Positions 27,248-34,838 of a DNA stretch of 64,000 nt are shown piece by piece. How positions within the stretch are numbered: position 1 is the first letter of the stretch; each line of letters opens with the position of its first letter. This stretch comes from Propionicicella superfundia DSM 22317 (GTDB lineage: Bacteria > Actinomycetota > Actinomycetes > Propionibacteriales > Propionibacteriaceae), in contig NZ_AUIA01000011.1 in the NCBI RefSeq assembly GCF_000423465.1, positions 124,001 through 188,000 on the forward strand, read 5' to 3'. The notes under the pieces are model-generated. The model was not told where the DNA came from. It saw nothing but the letters and a program-made list of their open reading frames with translations, and ran no database searches. The translations under genes and the position numbers were made by a program.

Positions 27248-28090
27248 TCACAGGTGCCTGATGGCTCCGTCGGTCCCGTCGTCCCCGGTGGCCACCGGAC
27301 GTGTCGGGTCGGCGATCCACTCGCTCCACGACCCCACGTACACGCCGACCGGGATGCCCGCCTCGGCCAGCGCCAGCGCCACCTGGGCCGCGGTGATGCC
27401 GGATCCGCAGGAGGTCGCGTCACCGGCGGAGAGCCCGAGCGCCGCGGCGTGCCGGCGAATGCGATCGGCGGGCAGGAAGCGACCGGAGGGGTCCTGGAAG
27501 TCCCCTGCCGGGGCGTTGCGCGCGCCCGGGATGTGCCCGGCGACCGTGTCGACAGGCTCGGCCTCGCCCCGATAGCGCTGTGGGGTGCGGACGTCCCACA
27601 GCCGTCCGGCGGCGGCAGCGGCGGCGGCGCCGGCGGCGTCCAGCAGCGGCAGGTGCCCGGGTGTGAGGCGAACGCTGCCGGGGGCGGTGCCGGGGACCTC
27701 GGTGGTGACCGGGCCGCCCAGCTCGACCCACGCGTCCATGCCGCCGTCGAGGACGCGGACGGCGTCGAAGCCGAAATAGCGCAGCACCCACCAGGCGCGG
27801 GCGGCCGAGAGGGACGTCCGTCTGTCGTACACGACGACGTCGTCGCCGTCGCGGACCCCGCACCTCTCCAGCGCCGCCGTCACGGCCTCCGCCGGCGGCA
27901 GCGGGTGACGCCCGTGTTCGCCGGGTGCCGCGGACAGGTCGCCGTCGACGGCGAGGTGGCGCGCGCCTGGCAGGTGAGCGGTGCGGTACTCGTCGCCGCT
28001 GGGCGGTCCGCCGAGGGTGAACTGCACGTCCAGCACGACGTGGTCGGCGTAGGTCTCGCGGAGTTCCGCGGCACCGATGAGAGCGGTCAT
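27248..28090 (-). CDS. sseA: Thiosulfate/3-mercaptopyruvate sulfurtransferase (tandem rhodanese)
   Basis: A 280-residue two-domain rhodanese. The N-terminal inactive domain reads VVLDVQFTLG...AHLPGARHLAVD. The C-terminal active domain has LWDVRTPQRYRGE, HIPGARNAPA and the catalytic loop TSCGSGITAAQVALAL with its persulfide-forming cysteine. The loop fits mercaptopyruvate or thiosulfate sulfurtransferases; sequence alone does not separate them. Start ATG 28090 lies 6 nt after a TAGGGT box. Confidence 0.93.
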   Translation of the reverse strand: MTALIGAAELRETYADHVVLDVQFTLGGPPSGDEYRTAHLPGARHLAVDGDLSAAPGEHGRHPLPPAEAVTAALERCGVRDGDDVVVYDRRTSLSAARAWWVLRYFGFDAVRVLDGGMDAWVELGGPVTTEVPGTAPGSVRLTPGHLPLLDAAGAAAAAAAGRLWDVRTPQRYRGEAEPVDTVAGHIPGARNAPAGDFQDPSGRFLPADRIRRHAAALGLSAGDATSCGSGITAAQVALALAEAGIPVGVYVGSWSEWIADPTRPVATGDDGTDGAIRHL

Positions 28091-28096
28091 GGCGTC

Positions 28097-28102
28097 ACCC
28101 TA
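28097..28102 (-). promoter_or_regulatory. -10 box of sseA
   Basis: TAGGGT, 6 nt before ATG 28090. Confidence 0.6.
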
Positions 28103-28137
28103 ACCGGCGGGTGCGCCGTCCGTGGGCGCCGATGCGG

Positions 28138-28488
28138 TCAGTCGCCGGCGGGCGTCGTCGCGTGCAGGACGGCCTCGAGCACCGACGCCTGGGCGTCGCC
28201 GGGCGTCGCGGGCAGCATCGGGATCCGCATCCGGTGGAGCATCCGTCGCATCCCCTCGCCGACATGGTCGACGACGATGCCGTCGATGTCGTTGTCGAGC
28301 AGGAACCGCACCACCCGGGCGTGGTGTGCGCCGTGGCCGCCCGAGTCGTGGAGGACGTCCCAGGACACCTCGTGGACCTGCCAGTCGGCGATGTGTTCGT
28401 GCTGGACGTCGGCGACGGCGATCCAGTGAGCCCGCCCCCAGGCGGTGGCGGAGTTCCCGGCCGCGTCGACGGGCGTTGCGATCTTCAT
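28138..28488 (-). CDS. NifX/NifB-type dinitrogenase iron-molybdenum cofactor domain protein
   Basis: A 116-residue single-domain protein of the PF02579 family. It reads MKIATPVDAAGNSATAWGRAHW (His in place of the more usual pattern), then VVDHVGEGMRRMLHRMRIPML, where the family puts a helix after a conserved Gly. In other bacteria such stand-alone proteins bind or carry Fe-S or Fe-Mo clusters, but no nitrogenase genes are present. The start is ATG 28488 with GGAGG 4 nt upstream; in-frame codons before it are out of family. A role in Fe-S or redox housekeeping is only a guess. Confidence 0.85.
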   Translation of the reverse strand: MKIATPVDAAGNSATAWGRAHWIAVADVQHEHIADWQVHEVSWDVLHDSGGHGAHHARVVRFLLDNDIDGIVVDHVGEGMRRMLHRMRIPMLPATPGDAQASVLEAVLHATTPAGD

Positions 28489-28549
28489 GGGGCCTCCTGA
28501 CGTCGGTTCGACTGTACCCGTGACCGGCGACGGTCGGGTTGGGGGCCGC

Positions 28550-29044
28550 CTAACCCGCGATGGCGTCGAGGCCGAACTCGCGGCGTAGCCGGGCCACGTG
28601 CCCGGTCGCCCGCACGTTGTACTGCGCGAGGGCGATCGCGCCCGTGCCGTCGGCCGCGACATCGACGAGGAACGTCGAGCGGATCACGCCCTCCACCGAC
28701 TTCCCGTACAGCATCTTGGAGCCGTACGCCGCGTAGGCGCGCAGGACGTCCTTGCCGGGATCGGACAGCAGGACGATGTCGTCCAGGCCGGACTCGGCGC
28801 GGAACCGGGCGATCTTGGCCACGGGATCGGGGGAGATGCCGATGATCTGCAGTCCCTGCGCGGCGAAGTCCCCGGCGGCGTCGCGAAAGTCGATCGCTTC
28901 GCGCGTGCAGCCGGGCGTCATGGCGGCGGGATAGAAGTAGACCACCACACGGCTCCCGGCGAAGTCGGAGAGCGACACTGCGGTGCCCGACCAGTCGGGA
29001 AGGGCGAAGGCGGGGGCCGTGTCGCCGGCGACGAGTCTGTCCAT
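28550..29044 (-). CDS. bcp: Peroxiredoxin, Bcp/PrxQ type
   Basis: A 164-residue cytosolic thiol peroxidase. The peroxidatic cysteine is in FYPAAMTPGCTREAIDF. The position four residues later, usually a resolving Cys in Bcp proteins, is isoleucine, so this is a one-cysteine version. VIRSTFLVDVAADG and a C-terminal helix complete the fold. ATG 29044 is set by a -10 box 6 nt upstream. It lies upstream of the NifX-like and sulfurtransferase genes on the same strand but with separate promoters. Confidence 0.93.
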   Translation of the reverse strand: MDRLVAGDTAPAFALPDWSGTAVSLSDFAGSRVVVYFYPAAMTPGCTREAIDFRDAAGDFAAQGLQIIGISPDPVAKIARFRAESGLDDIVLLSDPGKDVLRAYAAYGSKMLYGKSVEGVIRSTFLVDVAADGTGAIALAQYNVRATGHVARLRREFGLDAIAG

Positions 29045-29050
29045 GCCGAA

Positions 29051-29056
29051 ACCCTA
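29051..29056 (-). promoter_or_regulatory. -10 box of bcp
   Basis: TAGGGT, 6 nt before ATG 29044. Confidence 0.6.
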
Positions 29057-29122
29057 GCGTGGGACGCACACCGGGGGTTTCGCTATAGGCTGGCTCTGCC
29101 AGGCGAGCGTGGGAGGTAGTCC

Positions 29123-29530
29123 GTGACCGAGACCGATGCGAAGGTTCCTCCGAAGACGAAGGAACAGTTGCAGGCCGATGTCGCCGCCATCCGCGCCCGA
29201 CTGTCGGGGAACGTCGAATCGCTGATCGGGCAGGTGCACCCCAAGTCGATCGCGAATCGAGCTGTCAACGACGCGCGTGACCTGCTCGACGCCGAGGCGA
29301 CGAGCGCGCGCCGCAAACTCGACGAGGCCGTGTCCACGGTGCGCGGCTTCGTCGGCCCCAAGGTGGACGACGCGGCCGATTTCGTCAAGGACGAGCACGG
29401 CTGGCGGACCGATCGGCTGATGCTGCTCGGCGGCGTCCTCGCCGGGCTCGTGACGCTGGTGCTGCCGATCGTCGCCGCGTCGATCGCCATCGGCCGTGCC
29501 GTGCGGGCGCACAAGAAGTCGGCGCGGTAG
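29123..29530 (+). CDS. DUF3618 family membrane-associated protein
   Basis: A 135-residue actinomycete protein of unknown function. The N-terminal half is a charged amphipathic helix array (TKEQLQADVAAIRARLSGNVESL is the DUF3618 signature), then RRKLDEAVSTVRGFVG. One membrane helix lies near residues 100-123 (LLGGVLAGLVTLVLPIVAAS), with a short basic tail. GTG 29123 follows GGGAGGT. Its stop is 2 nt before the GroES-like gene, so the two are co-transcribed. Confidence 0.88.
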   Translation: MTETDAKVPPKTKEQLQADVAAIRARLSGNVESLIGQVHPKSIANRAVNDARDLLDAEATSARRKLDEAVSTVRGFVGPKVDDAADFVKDEHGWRTDRLMLLGGVLAGLVTLVLPIVAASIAIGRAVRAHKKSAR

Positions 29531-29532
29531 AG

Positions 29533-29859
29533 GTGGCGGACGCCGGAGAGCTCCCGATCAGGATGCTGCACGATCGCATCCTGGTGAGCATGGAGGTCGA
29601 AGCGGGGGAGCGGCGCAGCGGTGGTGGCATCCTCATCCCGGCCACGGTGCAGCTCGGACGGCGGCTGACGTGGGCCAAGGTCGTGGCCATCGGCGCGAGC
29701 GTGCGTCAGGTGAAGACCGAGGACCGCGTCCTCTTCGATCCCGAGGACAGGGCAGAGGTCGAGTTGCGCGGTGAGATGTACGTGTTGCTGCGCGAGCGGG
29801 ATCTGCATGCGGTGGCGGCCGAGCGGCTGCAGGACGGCTCGACCGGTCTGTACCTGTGA
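29533..29859 (+). CDS. GroES-like co-chaperonin fold protein
   Basis: A 108-residue protein with the GroES beta-barrel pattern: PIRMLHDRILVSMEVEAGERRSGGGILIP, a KVVAIGASV strand, GDRV-like EDRVLFDPEDRAEVELRG and YVLLRERDLHAVA. The mobile-loop region RRSGGGILIPATVQLG is present. No groEL is adjacent, and an actinomycete normally has its groES elsewhere, so this is probably a paralogue of unclear partner. It is co-transcribed with the DUF3618 gene. Confidence 0.8.
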   Translation: MADAGELPIRMLHDRILVSMEVEAGERRSGGGILIPATVQLGRRLTWAKVVAIGASVRQVKTEDRVLFDPEDRAEVELRGEMYVLLRERDLHAVAAERLQDGSTGLYL

Positions 29860-29899
29860 CGCCGCCCCTCGGGAGCGCGAACGGTCTCTGGAAGGCGCA

Positions 29900-29926
29900 A
29901 AGCCCATCCGGAGACCGGATGGGCTT
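29900..29926. terminator. 12-bp hairpin between GroES-like gene and tRNA-Lys
   Basis: AAGCCCATCCGG (29900-29911), 3-nt loop, CCGGATGGGCTT (29915-29926). The perfect stem begins with AA and ends with TT. It sits after the + strand gene and directly 3' of the minus-strand tRNA, so it can stop both. Confidence 0.8.
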
Positions 29927-29930
29927 GTCG

Positions 29931-30003
29931 TGCGCCGCCAGGGACTCGAACCCCGAACCCGCTAGTTAAGAGCCAGCTGCTCTGCCAGTTGAGCTAGCGG
30001 CGC
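29931..30003 (-). tRNA. tRNA-Lys (CTT)
   Basis: On the minus strand, acceptor GCGCCGC pairs with GCGGCGC, discriminator A. D-arm GCTC...GAGC; anticodon arm GCTGG-CTCTTAA-CTAGC gives CTT; T-arm CGGGGTTCGAGTCCCTG. It is 73 nt long with no encoded CCA. Confidence 0.95.
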
Positions 30004-30094
30004 GCGGCTCCCAACGTTAGCGCATCGCGGGCGCCGAGGCGAAATCGTCCGACCGGCCGCGGCCGGTCCCCGATCGTTTCGGCGCCACCCGCTC

Positions 30095-30814
30095 TCAGCG
30101 CCGTCCGCGGACGTGGGCGAATCGCTGCGCGCGCAGGGTGTCGAGCTCGGGCAGCGGGAGCGGATCGAGCCCGTGGCCGAGGGCGCGTTCGAGCAGGTGG
30201 TCGGCCAGGTCGGGGTTGCGGGCCAGGACGGGCCCGTGCGGGTATGTCCCGATCACGTTGTCCTGGACGGCTCCTTCGCTGCCGTCGCCGTTGCCGACGC
30301 CCACCTCGACCGTGGCGAGCGGTGCCGCATCGGGCCCGACGGTCGTGAAGCCGCCGTGGTTCTCGAAGCCGGTGATGAGGCTCTGCGAGCCGTCGGGCCT
30401 CGCCCACCGGGTGAGGATCTCGCCGACGGCCCGTTCGGGACCGCGGCGGGTCGTGACGTCGAGCAGGCCGAGCCCGTCGATGACCTCGTCGCGCTCGCCG
30501 ATGGTGAACGTGCGTCCGCAGATCTGGTAGCCCGCGCAGACGGCGAACAGCACCGCGCCGCGGTCGAGGGCGCGGAACAGGTTGCCGTCGGCCTTCAGGG
30601 CGGACACGGCCGACACCTGTGCGGCGTCCTCGCCGCCGCCCAGGAGATACACCGAGCCGGTCGCGGGGACCTCCTGGCCGGGCTCGACGATGCGGAGTGC
30701 CGCCTCGATGCCGCGCCACTGGAGCCGTTTGACGAGGACGGCCGCGTTGCCCCGGTCGCCGTAGATGCCGAGCAGCGACTGGTAGACGAGGACGATCTCG
30801 ACGGGTGCGCTCAT
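30095..30814 (-). CDS. gatD: Lipid II isoglutaminyl synthase, glutamine amidotransferase subunit
   Basis: A 239-residue class I glutaminase that supplies ammonia to MurT for amidating the D-glutamate of lipid II. Seen: VYQSLLGIYGDRGNAAVLVKR, the nucleophile Cys93 in LFAVCAGYQICG, and the catalytic His in IGTYPHGPVLARNP. ATG 30814 overlaps the murT stop (ATGA), matching a strict two-subunit complex. Amidation affects cross-linking and is essential in several Gram-positives. Confidence 0.95.
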   Translation of the reverse strand: MSAPVEIVLVYQSLLGIYGDRGNAAVLVKRLQWRGIEAALRIVEPGQEVPATGSVYLLGGGEDAAQVSAVSALKADGNLFRALDRGAVLFAVCAGYQICGRTFTIGERDEVIDGLGLLDVTTRRGPERAVGEILTRWARPDGSQSLITGFENHGGFTTVGPDAAPLATVEVGVGNGDGSEGAVQDNVIGTYPHGPVLARNPDLADHLLERALGHGLDPLPLPELDTLRAQRFAHVRGRR

Positions 30815-32118
30815 CGGAGGCCTGCCATCTTGAGGAGCTTCTGGAACGGGGTGTAGGTGGCGATCACGTCCACGGGGGCGGTGTGCCCGGCGAGCGCCTC
30901 GCCCGGCTCCGGGACGACGGTGTGCTCGACACCTGCGTAGGTGAGCCGGACCGCCAGGTCGTGGGCCCGCGGGCCAGTCGCGATCACCCTCCGGCCGGCC
31001 AACTGCTCGTACTCGACGTCCCACAGCCAGGACACGTCCTTGCCGTCGGCGGCCACGGAGTCGATGGCGAGGACGACCGGATCCGTCTCCAGCAGCGGCA
31101 GCGCCTCGGCCCAGCCGGCCGGGTTCTTGGCGAGGATGAGGCGGGCGGTGGTGGTTCCGAACGTCGCGGTCGCGAATCGCCCGGCCGGGGCCTCGACCGT
31201 GCGCATCCCGCGCAGCGCGGTCTCGACCGGCACACCCCAGACGGCCGCCGCGGCGAGCGCGCACGCCGCGTTGTTGACGTTGAATCGCCCGGGAACCCTC
31301 AACTCGGGGTCCCAGGCCGTCCCGGCAGGGTCGACGATCCGGCCGCCGACCACCCGCCACGGCGCCTCGGGCTCGGTGAGGTCGCACCCGGGGCAGTCCC
31401 AGTGGGACGCGTCCGCTCCGGCTCCTCCGGTGCGGGTGAGCACCGTGCCGCAGGCGGGGCACAGGGCGGAGTCGGCGGACCACAGGGTCTCGGCGGCCAC
31501 CCAGACCACCTCGTGGGCCGTCCCGGAGGCCCAGACGACGAGCGGATCGTCGGCATTGGCGACGATGACCGGGCCGGACGTGCCCGCGTCGCCGAGCGCC
31601 TCCCGCCACGCCTGGGCGAGCGCCTTGATCTCGTGGTGCCGGTCCAACTGGTCGCGACTGAAGTTGAGGAACACGAGGACTTCGGGGGCGCCGTGGGTGA
31701 TGAGGTCCTTCACGACGCGCTCGTCGGTCTCCAGCACGGCCAGGTCGGCCGCGGGAGCCTTCGCGAGCGCGCTCGCGATGCCGTAGTGGAGGTTCGCGCC
31801 GTCGGCGTTCGTGACGACCCGGTCCGCGTCGCGCACGCCGGCGCGGACGGCGGCGGCGAGCAGATGCGTGGACGTCGTCTTGCCGTTCGTCCCGCTCACC
31901 GCGGCGATCCGGCGTCCCTTCACGAGCTTGCGGAACGCGAGCGGGTCGATCCGGGTCATGACCTGGCCGCGGATGGAGGCTCCGGACCCTTTGCCGGCAA
32001 GTCGTGAGCCGAGCGCGGCGGCGTCGCCGGCGAGGATCGCGGCGCGCAACCGCAGGCGTGCGGCGAACCGAAGCCCGGCGGGAGCGGCGTGTCGTTCGAG
32101 CGGTGCGGGCACGATCAC
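30811..32118 (-). CDS. murT: Lipid II isoglutaminyl synthase, MurT ligase subunit
   Basis: A 435-residue Mur-ligase-like enzyme. ATP motif SGTNGKTTSTHLL (loop at residues 76-82), TNADGANLHYGIASAL, and a central four-cysteine zinc ribbon (LCPACGTVL with DCPGCDL) characteristic of MurT. The C-terminal DUF1727 part reads RLILAKNPAGWAEAL and AIDSVAADGKDVSWLWD. GTG 32118 overlaps the preceding gene's TGA (GTGA); a second GTG at 32112 has a better-spaced GGAG and may be the true start. It works with gatD at the inner membrane face. Confidence 0.95.
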   Translation of the reverse strand: MIVPAPLERHAAPAGLRFAARLRLRAAILAGDAAALGSRLAGKGSGASIRGQVMTRIDPLAFRKLVKGRRIAAVSGTNGKTTSTHLLAAAVRAGVRDADRVVTNADGANLHYGIASALAKAPAADLAVLETDERVVKDLITHGAPEVLVFLNFSRDQLDRHHEIKALAQAWREALGDAGTSGPVIVANADDPLVVWASGTAHEVVWVAAETLWSADSALCPACGTVLTRTGGAGADASHWDCPGCDLTEPEAPWRVVGGRIVDPAGTAWDPELRVPGRFNVNNAACALAAAAVWGVPVETALRGMRTVEAPAGRFATATFGTTTARLILAKNPAGWAEALPLLETDPVVLAIDSVAADGKDVSWLWDVEYEQLAGRRVIATGPRAHDLAVRLTYAGVEHTVVPEPGEALAGHTAPVDVIATYTPFQKLLKMAGLR

Positions 32119-32381
32119 CTCTCCTCGGCGAGGGTGAGCAGGTCGGCGAAGAAGTCGGTCGCGTCCCCGAAGTCGCCGCGCGCGACGGCCGCGCGGACGA
32201 GGTCGCTCTCGGTGCAGGTCAGCAGCCCGCGCGGGTGGCAGTACTCGACGACGTCCATCGCCAGCCGTGCCCATTCGGCGTCGTCGGCGAGCATGCGCCC
32301 GGTGCGGCGCAGCGTCGAGGGCAGGTCTGTCACGTGGGCATGCCACAGGCGTTCGCCGAGGTCGGTTAGGAGGACCGTCAC
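32115..32381 (-). CDS. Small conserved-looking protein coupled to murT
   Basis: An 88-residue acidic soluble protein I do not recognise. It opens VTVLLTDLGERLWHAHVTDL and carries LRRTGRMLADDAEWARLAMDV, a Cys pair (EYCHPRGLLTC) and an all-helical C-terminus (DATDFFADLLTLAEER). A TACGAT -10 box lies 7 nt before GTG 32381, which favours that start over ATG 32390, since that ATG overlaps the box. The 4-nt overlap with murT suggests a cell-wall-linked accessory role, unproven. Confidence 0.7.
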   Translation of the reverse strand: MTVLLTDLGERLWHAHVTDLPSTLRRTGRMLADDAEWARLAMDVVEYCHPRGLLTCTESDLVRAAVARGDFGDATDFFADLLTLAEER

Positions 32382-32388
32382 ACCCTGC

Positions 32389-32394
32389 ATCGTA
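32389..32394 (-). promoter_or_regulatory. -10 box of murT-gatD operon
   Basis: TACGAT, 7 nt before GTG 32381. Confidence 0.5.
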
Positions 32395-32451
32395 CGAGTT
32401 CGCAGCCGCCGGGCCGCGCAGGCCGTCGGGCGCGGACCGGGTTCCCGCGGT

Positions 32452-33279
32452 TCAGACGGGCCGGGCCTCCTGCGGTGCGGGCGGGACGAGGTCGGCATCG
32501 GCGACGTCTTCCAGCGTGGGCCTTTTCGCGGTCCGGCCCGCGCCCGAGGACGTTCGGCGGAGGCGCCGGCCGATCCACGGCAGCATGTGCTCGCGTGCCC
32601 ACACGGAGTCCGCCCGCAGCCTCTCGGTTCGTGAGGCGGGGGGCCGCGGCTCCGCCGGACGGTCCCAGTCGGGGTCCGACGGTTCCAGCCCGAGCCCGAC
32701 GAGCGCGCATTCGGCCACGCGCCGGTGTCCCTCGGAACTGAAGTGGATACGGTCGTCCGCCCACATGCGCGGGTCGTGCAGACTGCGCATCCCCCAGACG
32801 TCGAGGACCCGGGCGCCGGTGCGGCGCGCGATGGACCACAGGTTGGCCGAGTACACCGCGGCGCGGCCCCGGGTGAGCTCCAGGACGGGGGTGCCTCCCG
32901 AGTCGACGCCGAGGCCGATCAGCACGTCGGCGCCGGTGGCGCGGATCGTGACGACCGCGTCCTCCACGGCTGCGGCGAGCCTGTCGGGGTCGGCGTTGGG
33001 GCGCAGCGTGTCGTTGCCGCCACCCCACAGGCTGACGAGGTCGGGCTGGAGCGCGAGCGCCTGGGGAAGCTGCTCGGTGAGGATCGCGGACAGGAGGCGG
33101 CCGCGGATGGCGAGATTGGCGTACTGGAACGGCCGGCCGAGCCGTCGTTCGCGGAGCACCGCGGCGAGACGGTCGGCCCAACCGGCGTACGAGCCGTCGG
33201 GCCGCGCGTCCATGAGGCCCTCGGTGACGGAGTCGCCGATCGCCACGTAGCGGGTCCAGGGGATCGGGGGGGTTTCCAC
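32452..33279 (-). CDS. SGNH/GDSL hydrolase
   Basis: A 275-residue esterase/lipase-fold protein. The four blocks are visible: YVAIGDSVTEGLMD (Ser), NLAIRGRLLSAI (Gly/Asn region), LWGGGNDTL, and the Asp-His pair in ADDRIHFSSEGHRRVAE. There is no signal peptide, so it acts in the cytosol. About 60 residues after the domain are basic and disordered. The substrate is unknown. GTG 33279 is fixed by a -10 box 6 nt upstream. Confidence 0.92.
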   Translation of the reverse strand: METPPIPWTRYVAIGDSVTEGLMDARPDGSYAGWADRLAAVLRERRLGRPFQYANLAIRGRLLSAILTEQLPQALALQPDLVSLWGGGNDTLRPNADPDRLAAAVEDAVVTIRATGADVLIGLGVDSGGTPVLELTRGRAAVYSANLWSIARRTGARVLDVWGMRSLHDPRMWADDRIHFSSEGHRRVAECALVGLGLEPSDPDWDRPAEPRPPASRTERLRADSVWAREHMLPWIGRRLRRTSSGAGRTAKRPTLEDVADADLVPPAPQEARPV

Positions 33280-33285
33280 CCGGTC

Positions 33286-33291
33286 AGTCTA
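33286..33291 (-). promoter_or_regulatory. -10 box of GDSL hydrolase gene
   Basis: TAGACT, 6 nt before GTG 33279. Confidence 0.6.
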
Positions 33292-33367
33292 GGAGCGTCC
33301 GGGCGAGGGGATCGGGGCGTTCACGTGGAGGACCCGACCGCCGGCGCGGGTCCTCCACCGGGTGCCG

Positions 33368-33988
33368 TCAGGAGAAGATGACCGCTCCGTACTTCCAGAA
33401 GATGAGCGCGACGACCACGCCCAGCCAGACCGTGACGATGAGCGCGTCGAGACCGAGTCGCAGCCCGGCGGCGGCCTTCGCCTGCGCCCGCGGTGGCAGG
33501 AAGAGGTTGCCGTCGCGGATGTTGACATGCGTGAGGGACGTGAACACGAGCGTCGTCGACAAGGTGACGAGCAGGCACCACGGGCACAGCGCGCCGATCA
33601 CGAACATGGCTTCGAAGAACAGCCAGTAGGCGAAGATCACGCCGAGCGTGTAGACGATCTGCGCGGCGAGCATGAACCCGCGCGGGAACCTGACCCCCGC
33701 GAGGCTGGCGACGGCGATCGTGATGACGACCGGTTCGCACACGAGGCCGAGGAACGCGTTGGGGAATCCGAACAGGCGGGCCTGCCAGGACACCCCGACC
33801 GTCCCGCAACTGATCGCGGCGTTGATGTTGCAGGAGAGCTGCGCGTTCGGGTCGCGGGCGAGTTCGACGGCGTCGATGGACAAGACGAAGGACGCGAGCA
33901 GGCTCAGGCAGGCCGACACGAGCATCGTCGAGAAGATCCACGCGTTGGACTGCCGGAACCCGTGGACGCGGTCGAGGACGTCGGTCAC
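33368..33988 (-). CDS. Vitamin K epoxide reductase (VKOR) family protein
   Basis: A 206-residue membrane protein with four or five helices that re-oxidises a DsbA-type partner and passes electrons to menaquinone. The loop cysteines are in AQLSCNINAAISCGTVGVS and the active-site CxxC is in VIGALCPWCLLV. NAFLGLVCEPVVI is a typical actinomycete VKOR segment. GTG 33988 overlaps the stop of the thioredoxin-like gene (GTGA), so the oxidase and its regenerator are co-translated. It replaces DsbB in this lineage. Confidence 0.94.
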   Translation of the reverse strand: MTDVLDRVHGFRQSNAWIFSTMLVSACLSLLASFVLSIDAVELARDPNAQLSCNINAAISCGTVGVSWQARLFGFPNAFLGLVCEPVVITIAVASLAGVRFPRGFMLAAQIVYTLGVIFAYWLFFEAMFVIGALCPWCLLVTLSTTLVFTSLTHVNIRDGNLFLPPRAQAKAAAGLRLGLDALIVTVWLGVVVALIFWKYGAVIFS

Positions 33989-34752
33989 TTGCTCGCGGCT
34001 TCTTGGGCGGCGGCCTTCAGCACGCCCGCCGTGTACAGGTCGCCGGAGAACTTCTCGCCGTTGATCTTGATGGTCGGCGTCGAGTCCACGCCCTCGTCGA
34101 AGGCCGCCTGCGTCGCCTTGCCCACCCAGTCGGCGTAGAGCTGGCTCTTGAACAGGTTGATCGTCGTCTCGCTCACGCCGGCCTGCGCGGCGAAGTCTGC
34201 GATCTGGTCGTCGCTCAGCCCGTCGGTGCCCTCGGCGGGCTGGTTCGCGAACAGGATCGCGTTCATCGCCAGGGTCTTGTCGGGCTCGTTGTTGTACACC
34301 GTGACGAGGGCGTTGGCCGCGCGGGTCGAGAACTTGGTGCCGTTGGACGACTCGTCCAGGAACGCCATCGGATGGAGCTGCACCTTGGCCGTGGCGTCGG
34401 AGACGAGGCTCTGCAGGTCGCTGGTGTTGGTGCGCTCGAACTGGCCGCAGTAGGGGCACATGTAGTCCTGGTAGATGTCGATGGTCACCGGGGCGCTGGC
34501 CTCGCCGACGGTCAGGACGTATTCGGAGGTCGCGCCGCTGGCGACCGGGTTGGCCGTCTGCCGCTGCTGGTTGAAGGCGCTGACGATGACGTAGACGAGG
34601 GTGGCGACGAGGGCCACGACGACCACGCCGACGATGCTGAAGGTGATGATGTTGCGAGTGCGCCTCTCGCGCGCAGCCTTCTCCTGCTGCTGGCGGAGGA
34701 GTTCGCGGCGGCTGCCGCCGGAGGGATTCGGCTTGTTCGGCTTCTTGGCCAT
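33985..34752 (-). CDS. Membrane-anchored DsbA-like thiol oxidoreductase
   Basis: A 255-residue protein. The N-terminal 35 residues are basic and cytoplasmic (RRELLRQQQEKAARERR). One membrane helix (36-60, IITFSIVGVVVVALVATLVY) precedes an extracytoplasmic thioredoxin-fold domain with active site YQDYMCPYCGQFE and cis-Pro region DSTPTIKING. It introduces disulfides into exported proteins. It is co-translated with the VKOR-family gene that should recharge it. ATG 34752 has GAAGGA upstream. Confidence 0.95.
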   Translation of the reverse strand: MAKKPNKPNPSGGSRRELLRQQQEKAARERRTRNIITFSIVGVVVVALVATLVYVIVSAFNQQRQTANPVASGATSEYVLTVGEASAPVTIDIYQDYMCPYCGQFERTNTSDLQSLVSDATAKVQLHPMAFLDESSNGTKFSTRAANALVTVYNNEPDKTLAMNAILFANQPAEGTDGLSDDQIADFAAQAGVSETTINLFKSQLYADWVGKATQAAFDEGVDSTPTIKINGEKFSGDLYTAGVLKAAAQEAASK

Positions 34753-34838
34753 GGGTCTGTCCTTCGTGTGGTGATGCGGTGCCGGTCGCCGGGCAGAGGG
34801 CGAGGACGGTGCGGCGACCGATGGATGCGCGGGCGTCC

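Noticed and set aside
28138-28488. Nitrogen fixation locus
   Set aside because: A lone NifX-type domain occurs in many non-diazotrophs, and no nif genes are present.
29533-29859. Main groES of a groESL operon
   Set aside because: No groEL follows; a tRNA and terminator do, so it is treated as a stand-alone GroES-fold paralogue.
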